The notes: generated by a model not told the origin, from the sequence alone. Counted from the stretch's first letter, positions 52,873 through 61,775 are shown. The stretch is DNA of 64,000 nucleotides from an uncultured Bacteroidia bacterium (GCA_947252645.1 CAMXWF010000003.1:1-64000), one strand, 5' to 3'. Translations and numbers: made by a program.

Positions 52873-53955
52873 ATGGGCTTTACGCAAGAACTGCTCCAAT
52901 GGTTTAGCACGCACGGACGAATACTCCCCTGGCGCGACGACCCCAACCCCTACCACGTCTGGGTCTCGGAAGTCATCCTCCAGCAAACCCGCGTCGACCA
53001 AGGCACAGAGTACTACCACCGCTTTCTCGCCAACTTCCCCACCATCAGCGCCCTGGCCAACGCGCCACTCGATGCCGTCATGAAGCTCTGGGAAGGGCTC
53101 GGCTACTACACCAGAGCCCGAAACCTCCACAAGGCCGCACAAATCGTCATGGAAAAATACCACGGCCAGCTCCCCAATAGCTACAGCGCGCTCCGAACTC
53201 TACCAGGTCTCGGCGACTACGCCGCCGGCGCCGTCGCTAGCTTCGCCTTCAAAGAACCCGTACCGGCCATCGACGGTAACGTATACCGCGTCCTTGCGCG
53301 CGTCTACGGCATCTTCGAATCACCCGGTAAAGCGCAAGGCAAAAAAATATTCCGCGAACTCTGCCTCGAACTAATCGACAAAGCCAGCCCTCACCGATTC
53401 AACCAAGCACTCATCGACTTCGGCGCCCTACAGTGCACGCCCGGGAAGCCCGATTGCCAAGTGTGCCCCTTCCTCGGCGAATGCTACGCCCAGCAAAATG
53501 CCCTACAGCTCAAGCTCCCAACAAAAGAAAGAACCCTCAAAATACGGCCTCGACACCTCAACTTCCTCATGCTACGTCACGGAAACTCCACCTTCATCGA
53601 ACGACGAGAAAAAAAAGACATCTGGCACTCCCTTTACCAGTTCCCCCTCATTGAAACCACCAACGACCTCACCTTCGCCGAACTCGCCAAGCTCCACGAC
53701 GTGCAGGAACTCCTAGGCCAAAACTACACCCTGCTCTGCACCTCCCCCGTCAAACACCAGCTCCTCAGCCACCAGGAGTTGTTCATCCACTTCTACATCA
53801 TCGCCCTCCACGAACCCACCTACGCCCTACGCTACCGCTACCGCCGCGTCCCCATCCAGGATATGCACAGCTACCAAGTCCCCATCTCCATCCGAAATTA
53901 CCTCGTGGCCGACGAGGCCGCACGCTACTTCCTACACCCAGACGATGAACAGTAA
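52873..53955 (+). CDS. mutY: A/G-specific adenine glycosylase MutY
   Basis: A 360-residue DNA repair glycosylase removing adenine mispaired with 8-oxoguanine. Seen: LPWRDDPNPYHVWVSEVILQ with the catalytic Glu, the helix-hairpin-helix LPGLGDYAAGAVASFAF, catalytic Asp in VPAIDGNVYRVLARVYG, and the Fe-S loop C-x6-C-x2-C-x5-C (CTPGKPDCQVCPFLGEC). A C-terminal NUDIX-like domain for 8-oxoG recognition follows (HLNFLMLRHGNSTFIERREK, FIHFYIIALHEP). The frame runs upstream inside the PorT gene; ATG 52873 starts exactly at the conserved region. Third gene of the cobB run. Confidence 0.96.
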   Translation: MGFTQELLQWFSTHGRILPWRDDPNPYHVWVSEVILQQTRVDQGTEYYHRFLANFPTISALANAPLDAVMKLWEGLGYYTRARNLHKAAQIVMEKYHGQLPNSYSALRTLPGLGDYAAGAVASFAFKEPVPAIDGNVYRVLARVYGIFESPGKAQGKKIFRELCLELIDKASPHRFNQALIDFGALQCTPGKPDCQVCPFLGECYAQQNALQLKLPTKERTLKIRPRHLNFLMLRHGNSTFIERREKKDIWHSLYQFPLIETTNDLTFAELAKLHDVQELLGQNYTLLCTSPVKHQLLSHQELFIHFYIIALHEPTYALRYRYRRVPIQDMHSYQVPISIRNYLVADEAARYFLHPDDEQ

Positions 53956-54000
53956 GCCCGCGCTACTGTTGTTAACTACTAGAAAAACAGAGTTAATCCC

Positions 54001-54008
54001 TACCTTTG
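54001..54008 (+). promoter_or_regulatory. Candidate -7 box (TACCTTTG) for gcvP
   Basis: TACCTTTG lies 64 bases upstream of the gcvP ATG in the 117-base gap after mutY. A TTG at 53969-53971 is 29 bases away, longer than usual. Confidence 0.55.
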
Positions 54009-54072
54009 TCAAGACGGCGGCAAGCTCTCACTGACCGCCACTATAGTTACGAACCATATAATCCGTTGCACA

Positions 54073-56946
54073 ATGAGTCAAGACAGATTTGTCGATCGCC
54101 ACATCGGGCCACGCAACTCCGAACTGGACTACATGCTCAAAACCGTCGGCGCTAGCAGCCTGGAGGATCTACTCGAGCAAACCATACCGCAAGACATCCG
54201 CCTAAAACACGAACTCGAGCTACCGCCAGCCTTGTCTGAGCAGGAGTACCTAGCGCACATCCATGCGCTCGGCCAGAAAAACAAACTCTTCCGCTCACTC
54301 ATCGGCCGAGGATACTACGGCACCTGCACCCCGCCCGTCATCCAGCGCAACATCTTTGAAAACGCCACCTGGTACACCTCCTACACCCCCTACCAAGCCG
54401 AAATCAGCCAAGGGCGACTCGAAGCCCTGCTCAACTTCCAAACCATGGTGGCCAGCCTCACAGGGCTGCCCATGGCCAACGCCTCCATGCTCGATGAAGC
54501 CCAAGCCGCCGCAGAAGCCATGCTCATGGCCCACAGGGTGCGCGCTAAGGCCGACATAAAAGCCGGGAAAAACATCATCTTCATCGACCACGATGTCTTC
54601 CCGCAAACCCGCGATGTCATGCACTCCAGGGCCATCCCGCAGGGCATTGAGATCGTCGAGGGCAGCTACAGCCAATACAACTTCACCGGCAAGGAGTTCG
54701 CCGTCTGCGTCCAATTCCCCGATGCCAAAGGCAACGTCAACGACTACCGGGCGTTCGCGCAAAAAGCCCACGAGAACAAAACCCTCGTCATAGCCATTGC
54801 CGACCTCCTGGCCCTCGCGCTCTACGAAGCCCCAGGCGCCTGGGGCGCCGATGTGGCCGTAGGAAGCACACAGCGCTTCGGCGTGCAAATAGGCCTGGGC
54901 GGCCCTAGTGCCGGATACATGGCCACCACCGAAAACTACAAACGCGACATCCCAGGGCGCATCGTGGGTGTCTCGGTCGACCGCCTGGGCCAACAAGCCC
55001 TCCGACTCGCCCTGCAAACCCGCGAACAGCATATCAAGCGCGAACGCGCCACTTCCAACATCTGCACCGCCCAAGCGCTACTTGCCACCATGGCCGGCAT
55101 GTACGCCGTCTACCACGGACCAGAGGGCATCAAGCGCATCGCGCTCAACGCCTACCACGCCGCGCACACCACCGCTAAGGCCCTTAAGGAAATGGGGCTC
55201 AACGTCACCAACTCCAACTTCTTCGACACCATTCGCATCATACCTGCCTCGCAGGCCGACCTCGAGCAGGTGCGCAAGGTGGCCCTAGAGCACAAAATCA
55301 ACTTCTACTACACGCACAAAGGGGCCATCTCCATCGCCTTCGACGAGCTCTCCACGACCCAAGAGGTGCAAACCGTGGTCGACATCTTCGCGCAGGCACT
55401 CGGCAAAAAAAACATCTCCATCGAGTGCATCGACACCTGCAGCGAACCCATCGATAAAAACCTTGCCCGCTCTACCCAATACCTGCAGGAAAAGGTATTT
55501 AACCTCTACCGCTCCGAAACGGAGATGATGCGCTACATCAAGCGCCTAGAAAACAAAGACATCGCCCTCAACCACAGCATGATCTCCCTGGGCAGCTGCA
55601 CCATGAAGCTCAACCCAGCAGCCGCCATGCTCCCCATGAGCTGGCCGGAGTTCGGCGCCATCCACCCCTTCGCGCCGGCCGACCAAATGGAGGGCTACAT
55701 GGAAATGCTACACAACCTGGAGCACTACCTGGCCACCATCACCCACTTCGAGGCCGTCTCGCTCCAGCCCAACTCCGGCGCCGCTGGGGAATACGCCGCG
55801 CAGCTCGTCATCAGGCAATACCACATCGACCACGGGCAGCCGCAGCGCAACATCGTACTCATCCCAGCCTCCGCCCACGGCACAAACCCCGCCAGCGCCG
55901 CCATGGCCGGGCACAAGGTCGTCGTTGTACAATGCGATGAAAAGGGCTACGTCGACGTCGATGACCTGAAGGCCAAGGCCGAGCAGTACAAAGACGTCCT
56001 CAGCTCCTTCATGGTCACCTATCCCTCCACCTACGGCATCTTCGAGGCCCGCATCCGCGAAATGGTCGACATCATCCACCGCAACGGCGGGCTCGTATAC
56101 TACGATGGAGCCAACCTCAACGCCCTCGTGGGCCTCTCCGCGCCAGGCTACATCGGTGCCGACATCTGCCACCTCAACCTCCACAAAACCTTCGCTGGCC
56201 CCCACGGCGGCGGCGGACCCGGCATTGGCCCCATCTGCGCCTCAAAGGATCTCGCGCCCTACCTCCCGGGGCACTCCATGGTCAAAACGGGCGGCGATAA
56301 GGCCATCGGTGCCGTCTCGGCTGCCCCATGGGGCAGTGCCAGCCTAGCCCTGGTCAACTACGCCTACATACGCATGATGGGCACCCAAGGCCTCAAAAAA
56401 GCCTCCGAGGTCGCCATCCTCAGCGCCAACTACATCGTTGCCAAGCTCAAAGGACACTACGGCATCGTCTATACCAATGAGAAAGGACGAGTAGGCCATG
56501 AAACCATCGTCGACTGCCGAAAATTCCGCGAAAAATATGGCATCGAAACCGCCGACATCGCGCACCGGCTCATGGACTATGGCTTCCACGCACCCACACT
56601 CTCCTTCCCTGTACACGAAACCCTCCTCGTGGAACCCACCGAGAGCGAATCCCTCCAGGAAATCGACCGCTTCTGCGATGCCCTGATCCAAATCTGGCAG
56701 GAGTGCGAAGACATCCTACACGGCAAGGCCGATAAGCAGGACAACCTCCTGCTCAACGCCCCACACACCATGTTCGAAACGGCCGCCAACGATTGGAAGC
56801 ACCCCTACTCCCGCGAAGAGGCCGCCTTCCCCCTCCAGTGGGTACGCCTCAACAAGGTCTGGCCCAGCGTCTCTAAAATCGACAACGGCTACGGCGACCG
56901 GAATCTGATCTGCACCTGCGCTCCCATCGAAAGCTACATGGAGTAG
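54073..56946 (+). CDS. gcvP: Glycine dehydrogenase (decarboxylating), P-protein
   Basis: A 957-residue single-chain PLP enzyme of the glycine cleavage system: it decarboxylates glycine and passes the aminomethyl group to the H-protein. Seen: RHIGPRNSELDYMLKTVG, the first (non-catalytic) half with TPYQAEISQGRLEALLNFQT, and the second half with SLGSCTMKLNPAAAMLPM, QPNSGAAGEYAAQLVIRQYH, PASAHGTNPASAAMAGHKVV and the PLP-Lys motif HLNLHKTFAGPHGGGGPG (Lys near 705). The gene is complete and typical of the fused alpha-beta form. Own promoter and own terminator; gcvT, gcvH and lpd are not in the window. Confidence 0.97.
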   Translation: MSQDRFVDRHIGPRNSELDYMLKTVGASSLEDLLEQTIPQDIRLKHELELPPALSEQEYLAHIHALGQKNKLFRSLIGRGYYGTCTPPVIQRNIFENATWYTSYTPYQAEISQGRLEALLNFQTMVASLTGLPMANASMLDEAQAAAEAMLMAHRVRAKADIKAGKNIIFIDHDVFPQTRDVMHSRAIPQGIEIVEGSYSQYNFTGKEFAVCVQFPDAKGNVNDYRAFAQKAHENKTLVIAIADLLALALYEAPGAWGADVAVGSTQRFGVQIGLGGPSAGYMATTENYKRDIPGRIVGVSVDRLGQQALRLALQTREQHIKRERATSNICTAQALLATMAGMYAVYHGPEGIKRIALNAYHAAHTTAKALKEMGLNVTNSNFFDTIRIIPASQADLEQVRKVALEHKINFYYTHKGAISIAFDELSTTQEVQTVVDIFAQALGKKNISIECIDTCSEPIDKNLARSTQYLQEKVFNLYRSETEMMRYIKRLENKDIALNHSMISLGSCTMKLNPAAAMLPMSWPEFGAIHPFAPADQMEGYMEMLHNLEHYLATITHFEAVSLQPNSGAAGEYAAQLVIRQYHIDHGQPQRNIVLIPASAHGTNPASAAMAGHKVVVVQCDEKGYVDVDDLKAKAEQYKDVLSSFMVTYPSTYGIFEARIREMVDIIHRNGGLVYYDGANLNALVGLSAPGYIGADICHLNLHKTFAGPHGGGGPGIGPICASKDLAPYLPGHSMVKTGGDKAIGAVSAAPWGSASLALVNYAYIRMMGTQGLKKASEVAILSANYIVAKLKGHYGIVYTNEKGRVGHETIVDCRKFREKYGIETADIAHRLMDYGFHAPTLSFPVHETLLVEPTESESLQEIDRFCDALIQIWQECEDILHGKADKQDNLLLNAPHTMFETAANDWKHPYSREEAAFPLQWVRLNKVWPSVSKIDNGYGDRNLICTCAPIESYME

Positions 56947-56966
56947 CGCACACGGCGCAACGACCT

Positions 56967-57002
56967 CGGCGTGGGCCCCTCGTATAGGGGGAGCCCACGC
57001 CG
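56967..57002 (+). terminator. Terminator of gcvP
   Basis: CGGCGTGGGC (56967-56976) pairs with GCCCACGCCG (56993-57002), extended by CCCCT/AGGGG with a 5-base loop, followed by the moderately T-rich CTTGCTTTTG. It lies 20 bases after the stop. Confidence 0.78.
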
Positions 57003-57022
57003 CTTGCTTTTGCCCTTCCGCT

Positions 57023-58039
57023 ATGCTCAAACACCTCTGGCAAGCTCTCCCCTCTGGACAAATTGTCAAAATGTTGGCCCCCTCCGTCATCTCCGCCAGC
57101 AGGGCCACCGACATACCTGCCTTCTACCTCGACTGGCTCCTAGAGCGCCTCAACGTGGGATACCTGACCTGGCAAAACCGCTTCAACAAAAAATTCTACT
57201 ACGTCTCGCTACGAAATTGCCGCTTCATCGTCTTCTGGAGTAAAACCCCCGCCCCGCTACTCCAAAAGCTCCAAACGCTACAGCAAAAAGGCATCAGCTG
57301 CTACCTCCAATACACCCTCAACGACTACCACGACCAAGGCCTCGAACCCAACCTACCGCCTCTAGACGCACGCATCCAGACCTTCAAACAGCTCGCCGAC
57401 CAGCTAGGGCCAAATGCCCTCGTTTGGCGATTTGACCCCCTCCTACTCTCCAACACCCTAAGCGTTGACCAACTGCTCGACAAAGTAACCCGGATAGGCA
57501 ACCAGCTACAAGGCTACACCCACAAGCTCGTCTTTAGCTTCGCCGACATCAAAAACTACCCCAACGTCAAAAAAAACCTCACCAACGCCCACATCGCCTA
57601 CCTGGAATGGCAAGACGAAAGCATGCGGGAATTCGCCCGCAAGCTCAACAACTACCGAAAAAACCACCACTGGAACTTCCAGATAGCCACCTGCGCCGAA
57701 GCCATCGACCTGGCCGAGTACGGCATAGCGCACAACCGCTGCGTCGACGGGGAACTCATGGCCCAACTGGTGAACTACCAGCCCGAAACGCTACTCTCCC
57801 CAGGCCTCATCGACCCCAACCACCAAGCGAAAAGCCCACACGACCTACTCCTCAGCAGGAAGGACAAAGGACAACGCCAACTCTGCGGCTGCACCCCATC
57901 AAAAGACATTGGACAATACGACACCTGCCCCCACGGCTGCCTCTACTGCTACGCCAACAGCTCCCCCAAGGTCGCCCAGGAAAACTACACCCGACACCTC
58001 GCCGCGCCACATGGCGAAAGCATCGTACCTGGGCCATAG
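57023..58039 (+). CDS. DUF1848 family protein with Cys cluster
   Basis: A 338-residue protein of the DUF1848 family, function unknown. Seen: MLAPSVISASRATDIPAFY near the start, TWQNRFNKKFYYVSL, FIVFWSKTPAPLLQKL, CYLQYTLNDYHDQGLEPNLP, ALVWRFDPLLLSNT, and FSFADIKNYPNVKKNL, a TIM-barrel-like pattern. The C-terminus holds CGCTPSKDIGQYDTCPHGCL and YCYANSS, i.e. Cys288, 290, 302, 306 and 309. The last three are spaced C-x3-C-x2-C, like a radical-SAM cluster motif but at the C-terminal end. An Fe-S protein is likely; the reaction is unknown. It is convergent with the next gene (9-base gap). Confidence 0.85.
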   Translation: MLKHLWQALPSGQIVKMLAPSVISASRATDIPAFYLDWLLERLNVGYLTWQNRFNKKFYYVSLRNCRFIVFWSKTPAPLLQKLQTLQQKGISCYLQYTLNDYHDQGLEPNLPPLDARIQTFKQLADQLGPNALVWRFDPLLLSNTLSVDQLLDKVTRIGNQLQGYTHKLVFSFADIKNYPNVKKNLTNAHIAYLEWQDESMREFARKLNNYRKNHHWNFQIATCAEAIDLAEYGIAHNRCVDGELMAQLVNYQPETLLSPGLIDPNHQAKSPHDLLLSRKDKGQRQLCGCTPSKDIGQYDTCPHGCLYCYANSSPKVAQENYTRHLAAPHGESIVPGP

Positions 58040-58048
58040 CAACCCCAC

Positions 58049-59116
58049 TCACGCCTGCAGCAGCTCATCGTAAATCCGGCTATAGGCCTGCGCCATATGC
58101 CCCTGCGAAAACTCCTCAGCCCTAGACCTTAGCGCCGCGTCCCGCGCCGCCCGGTGAGCAATGTAGTCGGCCATACCACGCCTATACTCCTCCGCCATCT
58201 GCTCAGGCTGCTGCGGGTCGGCAAAATAGTAGGCCGCACCGCCACCTATCTCGGGCAACGACCCACAACGGGATAGAAAAACCGGATGCCGGTGGTACAT
58301 CTGCTCCACCGGGGTATAGCCGAAGCCCTCCGCCAGCGATGGGTGCACCATAGCCCGCGCAAACTGTAGCAAGGCCTGCTTCGCCCCCTCACCAACGTAC
58401 GAATAGACATGCAACCGCGACCCCACACCCAGCCGACTAGCCTCCTCCTGCACGCGCACCGCGTAGGCATTGTCCTGCGGATTGAGCACCAGCACCACGT
58501 CCTCCTCTATGTAGGGCAACATGCGCACCAGCGTAAGCTGATTCTTCTTCGGCTTGGACTCCCCGATGTTCAGAATATAGGGCCGCTGCAGCGCCAAAGG
58601 CTCGGGCAAGGCCTCCCGCGGCAAAGACCCCGTGGGGAAGGCCAGCCCATTGTATATCACGTCGACCGGCTTATCGGCAAGGGCCCTACGGAAAAGGGGC
58701 ACCTCCAGCAAGTCACGCCGGGTCGTTTGGCTAATGCACACCACCCGATCGGCCAGCCGCAGATTGCGCGCCACCTTTCCCATCCAGCGATGCTTGGTGA
58801 ACGCGCTCACCTCATCCACCTTCAGGTAGTTCACATCGTGCACCGTGAGCAGCACCTTGCGCGCAAAGGCCCCGTAGGCCAACTTGCTACCCTGGTGCGT
58901 CAAATGCGTCAACGCAAACCGACGCGGGTAGGGATTCAAACCATGCTTCCAGAGTGCCCGGTAGGCAATCTGCGGCACCCCTGGCACCGCGCAGGGCCCA
59001 TAGGCCACTATGTCGTCACGGAGCTCCCTGAGCCCCCCCACAAGCAGATCGCAATAGTACTGCAGCCCACAGGGGCGCTTCCTGCAACGCTCGCAATCTA
59101 TGAGTACCTTTGCCAA
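58049..59116 (-). CDS. Glycosyltransferase, GT-B fold, family 4-like
   Basis: A 355-residue predicted cytoplasmic or peripheral glycosyltransferase. The N-terminal acceptor domain includes CGLQYYCDLLVGGLREL and LLTVHDVNYLKVDEVS. The C-terminal sugar-nucleotide domain has RPYILNIGESKPKKNQLTLV, VVLVLNPQDNAYAVRVQEEA and SLAEGFGYTPVEQMYHRHPV, the E-x7-E-type motif region of GT4 enzymes (here EGFGYTPVE). The start is TTG at 59116 (no ATG fits), with a TACCTTTG box 26 bases upstream. It is divergent from another glycosyltransferase, suggesting a joint role in LPS or surface-glycan synthesis. Sugar specificity unknown. Confidence 0.84.
   Translation of the reverse strand: MAKVLIDCERCRKRPCGLQYYCDLLVGGLRELRDDIVAYGPCAVPGVPQIAYRALWKHGLNPYPRRFALTHLTHQGSKLAYGAFARKVLLTVHDVNYLKVDEVSAFTKHRWMGKVARNLRLADRVVCISQTTRRDLLEVPLFRRALADKPVDVIYNGLAFPTGSLPREALPEPLALQRPYILNIGESKPKKNQLTLVRMLPYIEEDVVLVLNPQDNAYAVRVQEEASRLGVGSRLHVYSYVGEGAKQALLQFARAMVHPSLAEGFGYTPVEQMYHRHPVFLSRCGSLPEIGGGAAYYFADPQQPEQMAEEYRRGMADYIAHRAARDAALRSRAEEFSQGHMAQAYSRIYDELLQA
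59105..59112 (+). promoter_or_regulatory. Possible -7 box (TACCTTTG) for the plus-strand glycosyltransferase
   Basis: TACCTTTG lies 57 bases before the ATG at 59170, but inside the first codons of the minus-strand gene, where it may be coincidental. No -33 element was seen. Confidence 0.35.
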
Positions 59117-59142
59117 CCCGTCAACCGCTCAACGCCTACGCA

Positions 59143-59150
59143 CAAAGGTA
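59143..59150 (-). promoter_or_regulatory. Candidate -7 box (TACCTTTG) for the minus-strand glycosyltransferase
   Basis: The minus strand reads TACCTTTG in the 53-base divergent gap, predicting a 5' UTR of about 20 bases before the TTG start at 59116. Confidence 0.55.
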
Positions 59151-59169
59151 GCATTTTACCCTCTTTCCC

Positions 59170-60321
59170 ATGGCCATCCAACCGCTCACTGTAGCCTTCG
59201 ACGCCAAACGCCTCGTGAAAAACCGCACCGGGCTCGGCAACTATAGCCGCTACGTCATCGAAGCCCTCAAGCTATTCGCCCCAAACATCGCCTGCCTACT
59301 CTCCTCCGCCTCCGCGGGCGACCCAACCCTCTACCAGCAGCTGATCGGCCAAAACGTCCAGCTCATCACGGGGGAAAAAGACCACCTACCCCTCTACGAG
59401 GCTCGCTGGCGCAATAGTCTCGCACGAAAGCCCCTACTCGCCCGGGGAGCCCAGCTCTTCCACGGACTCTCCAACGAGCTACCCGCCAACATCGCCGCCT
59501 GGGGCATCCCCAGCGTACTCACCATGCACGACCTCATCTACGAGCTATACCCCCAATTTTACCCACGTCTCGACGCCCTGCTCTACCACGTCAAGTACAA
59601 ACGCAGCTGCCGGCTGGCCTCGCGCATCGTGGCCGTTAGCCAATGCACTAAGCGCGACATCATCGCCCGATATGGCATAGCCGAAGAAAAAATCACCGTC
59701 ATCTACCAAGGGTGCGCCGAGCTATTCAAACAGACCGTCACACCAGAACAACTCGCCCAGGCCCAACACGCGCTCCACCTCCCCCCACGCTACCTGCTCA
59801 GCGTAGGCTCCATCGAGGAACGCAAAAACGCCGGCCTCATCGTAGAAGCCCTGCCCAAGCTCGACAATCAGGAAATCCCCCTGCTGCTCGCGGGGCGAAC
59901 CACCGCCTACACCCATAGAATCCTACAGCGCGCCAAAGCACTCCGCGTGGCCCACCGCGTACGCGTGTTGGGCAGCGTGCCCACGCCACTCCTCCCCGCG
60001 CTCTACCAAGCCGCCGACCTCTTCATCTACCCCTCCCTCTACGAGGGCTTTGGCATCCCCATCCTCGAAGCACTACACTGCGGCGTACCCGTCATCGGGG
60101 CCACGGGCAGCTGCCTAGAAGAAGCCGGAGGCCCCCACTCGCGCTACTGCAACCCACACGACGCCCATTCCCTGGCCACGCACATAAATCAGGTACTGGC
60201 CCACGAAGAGTTGCGCCGCACCATGGTGGCCGAAGGCAAGCGATGGGCCCAGCACTTCTCCCAAAGCACCATGGCGCAGCAACTGGCTACCCTCTATTCC
60301 CAGCTAGTAGACCACCACTAA
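59170..60321 (+). CDS. Glycosyltransferase, GT-B fold, family 4
   Basis: A 383-residue enzyme. Seen: FDAKRLVKNRTGLGNYSRYV (the glycine loop of GT4 mannosyl/rhamnosyl-like enzymes), VLTMHDLIYELYPQFYP, IVAVSQCTKRDIIARYGI, then the C-terminal Rossmann half YLLSVGSIEERKNAGLIVEA, LLLAGRTTAYTHRI, FIYPSLYEGFGIPILEAL with the E-x7-E motif (EGFGIPILE), and CGVPVIGATGSCLEEAGG. A clean GT4 member, complete. It probably acts with the divergent neighbour on the same polysaccharide. Donor and acceptor are not predictable from the sequence. Confidence 0.91.
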   Translation: MAIQPLTVAFDAKRLVKNRTGLGNYSRYVIEALKLFAPNIACLLSSASAGDPTLYQQLIGQNVQLITGEKDHLPLYEARWRNSLARKPLLARGAQLFHGLSNELPANIAAWGIPSVLTMHDLIYELYPQFYPRLDALLYHVKYKRSCRLASRIVAVSQCTKRDIIARYGIAEEKITVIYQGCAELFKQTVTPEQLAQAQHALHLPPRYLLSVGSIEERKNAGLIVEALPKLDNQEIPLLLAGRTTAYTHRILQRAKALRVAHRVRVLGSVPTPLLPALYQAADLFIYPSLYEGFGIPILEALHCGVPVIGATGSCLEEAGGPHSRYCNPHDAHSLATHINQVLAHEELRRTMVAEGKRWAQHFSQSTMAQQLATLYSQLVDHH

Positions 60322-60395
60322 CCCCAACCCGCACACCACGCACCAAAATATTGCCGTCCACAGCAGAAATCCAGCAACGGAAGAAACAAAAGTTG

Positions 60396-60403
60396 TAGAT
60401 TTG
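60396..60403 (+). promoter_or_regulatory. Candidate -7 box (TAGATTTG) for the hemerythrin-LuxR pair
   Basis: TAGATTTG fits TAnnTTTG, 20 bases before the ATG at 60424. It overlaps the start of the dyad at 60401-60424, an arrangement that would allow repression. Confidence 0.5.
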
Positions 60404-60424
60404 CACACAAATCACTGTGCGCAA
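60401..60424. promoter_or_regulatory. Dyad overlapping the hemerythrin start (candidate operator)
   Basis: TTGCACACA (60401-60409) and TGTGCGCAA (60416-60424) are inverted copies with one mismatch in nine and a 6-base spacer. The site runs from the -7 box to the first base of the ATG. Its size fits a helix-turn-helix dimer such as a Crp/Fnr-type factor; the binder is unknown. Confidence 0.45.
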
Positions 60425-61131
60425 TGACGGCTATACATAAATCACAGCGTGCTGCGGACCTGCTACTAGACCACCCCGAAGCCATCATGGTGCTGGAGCG
60501 CCTGCAAATCGCGCTAGGCGTCCAAGAGCAGACCCTAGAGGAGCTAGCCGAGCAACGGGGCGTACGCGCCCAAGTGCTCATAGCCCTGCTCCATATCACC
60601 ATGTATCACCAACTGCCACCAAACCTCAACCTGCTCCGAAGCGACATACCCGTCCTGGTAGACTACCTGCTCTACTCCCACGAGTACTTCCGCACGGAAG
60701 CCTATCCGGAAATCATGAACCTGATCACCAAGATCTGGGGCTACCAGCAGGAAGGCAGCGGCGCGCTCATGCGGCAGTTCTTCGAGGGCTACGTGCAGGA
60801 AGTGCAGCACCACTTCGACTACGAGCAGCAAGTGGCCTTCCCCTACATGGCGCAGCTAGCCTCACCACAAGGCCCCCAAAAGCCAGCCAGGGCCCACGAG
60901 GGCTACAGCGTGAAAGACTACCACCACCAGCACGGTAGCATCGAAGACAAGCTCAACGATCTCAAAAGCCTCCTAGTGCGCTTCCTGCCCCCCAGCGAGC
61001 CCTACGCCCTGGTGCGCCAGCTCTACCTGGCCATAGCCGCGCTAGGCAACGACATCAACACCCACACCATGATTGAGGACCTGATCCTCACCCCGCTCGT
61101 AGCCAAAGAGGAGGCCAAATGGAAAGAATAG
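60424..61131 (+). CDS. Hemerythrin-domain protein
   Basis: A 235-residue protein. The N-terminal ~50 residues (RAADLLLDHPEAIMVLERLQ, LEELAEQRGV) resemble the ScdA/DUF542-like helical domain. The rest is a hemerythrin four-helix bundle with candidate di-iron ligands His86, His130, Glu134, His168, His204 and Glu208 (YSHEYF, VQHHFDYE, DYHHQHGSIEDKL, INTHTMIEDLILTPL). Such RIC/YtfE-like proteins act in repair of Fe-S centres or in oxygen/NO sensing. The stop overlaps the start of the LuxR-type regulator by 13 bases, so the two form one unit, possibly sensor and regulator. Confidence 0.85.
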   Translation: MTAIHKSQRAADLLLDHPEAIMVLERLQIALGVQEQTLEELAEQRGVRAQVLIALLHITMYHQLPPNLNLLRSDIPVLVDYLLYSHEYFRTEAYPEIMNLITKIWGYQQEGSGALMRQFFEGYVQEVQHHFDYEQQVAFPYMAQLASPQGPQKPARAHEGYSVKDYHHQHGSIEDKLNDLKSLLVRFLPPSEPYALVRQLYLAIAALGNDINTHTMIEDLILTPLVAKEEAKWKE

Positions 61132-61742
61132 CCAGCGACACCAAAATCCTCATCTGCGCTCCACAATTCCTCCTAGGCTACGGGCTCAAGGCCATCCTGG
61201 ATTTCCAGTACCCCGATGTGCGCACCGAGCTCGAAACCTCGTTCGAGCGCAAGATGTTTCGCCAGCTCCCAGAGGGACTCAGGGTGCTGGTACTCGACCC
61301 ATTCTTCACCTATAGCGATGCCAACCTCCTCACGCAGCTGCGACGTCAACTCCCCGAAATGGGCATCCTCGCGCTCTGCAGCGCACCCCTCGACAAGCTC
61401 GCTGAGCAGTATTTCGACGAGTGCATCTACCCCACGCAACAACGGGAAACCATAGTCAAAACGGTGGCCCAATACCTACTCGAACCCCGGGAAGCCCGCA
61501 GCAGCACACCTCAACTCACCGACCGGGAAACCGAGGTGCTGCGCCAGCTAGTGCTGGGCAAAACGGCCAAGGAGATCGGCAAAGCCCTCTACATCAGCGA
61601 GCACACCGTCACCACTCACCGCAAAAAAATCAGCGCCAAGCTCGGCATTAAATCCGTAGCCGGCCTGACTATCTACGCCATCTCCAGCAAACTCATCCTC
61701 CCCACCGACCTGGTGGCCCTGCGCCACAAAGACCAAGAGTAG
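61119..61742 (+). CDS. LuxR-type regulator with degenerate receiver domain
   Basis: A 207-residue DNA-binding protein. The N-terminal ~125 residues have a receiver-like pattern with an Asp at position 60 (LVLDPFF), but the acidic pair normally after the first strand is replaced by CAP (ILICAPQF), so normal phosphorylation is doubtful. The C-terminal domain is a standard LuxR/NarL helix-turn-helix: LTDRETEVLRQLVLGKTAKE, then IGKALYISEHTVTTHRKKIS and AKLGIKS. It overlaps the hemerythrin gene, and no histidine kinase is adjacent. It may respond to the hemerythrin partner instead of a kinase (inference). Confidence 0.88.
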   Translation: MERIASDTKILICAPQFLLGYGLKAILDFQYPDVRTELETSFERKMFRQLPEGLRVLVLDPFFTYSDANLLTQLRRQLPEMGILALCSAPLDKLAEQYFDECIYPTQQRETIVKTVAQYLLEPREARSSTPQLTDRETEVLRQLVLGKTAKEIGKALYISEHTVTTHRKKISAKLGIKSVAGLTIYAISSKLILPTDLVALRHKDQE

Positions 61743-61767
61743 CCAAGAAACTTTGGCCACTTACGCG

Positions 61768-61775
61768 TACCTTTG
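61768..61775 (+). promoter_or_regulatory. Candidate -7 box (TACCTTTG) for alaS
   Basis: TACCTTTG lies 81 bases before the alaS ATG in the 114-base gap after the LuxR gene. A TTTG occurs 12 bases upstream, closer than the usual spacing. Confidence 0.5.
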
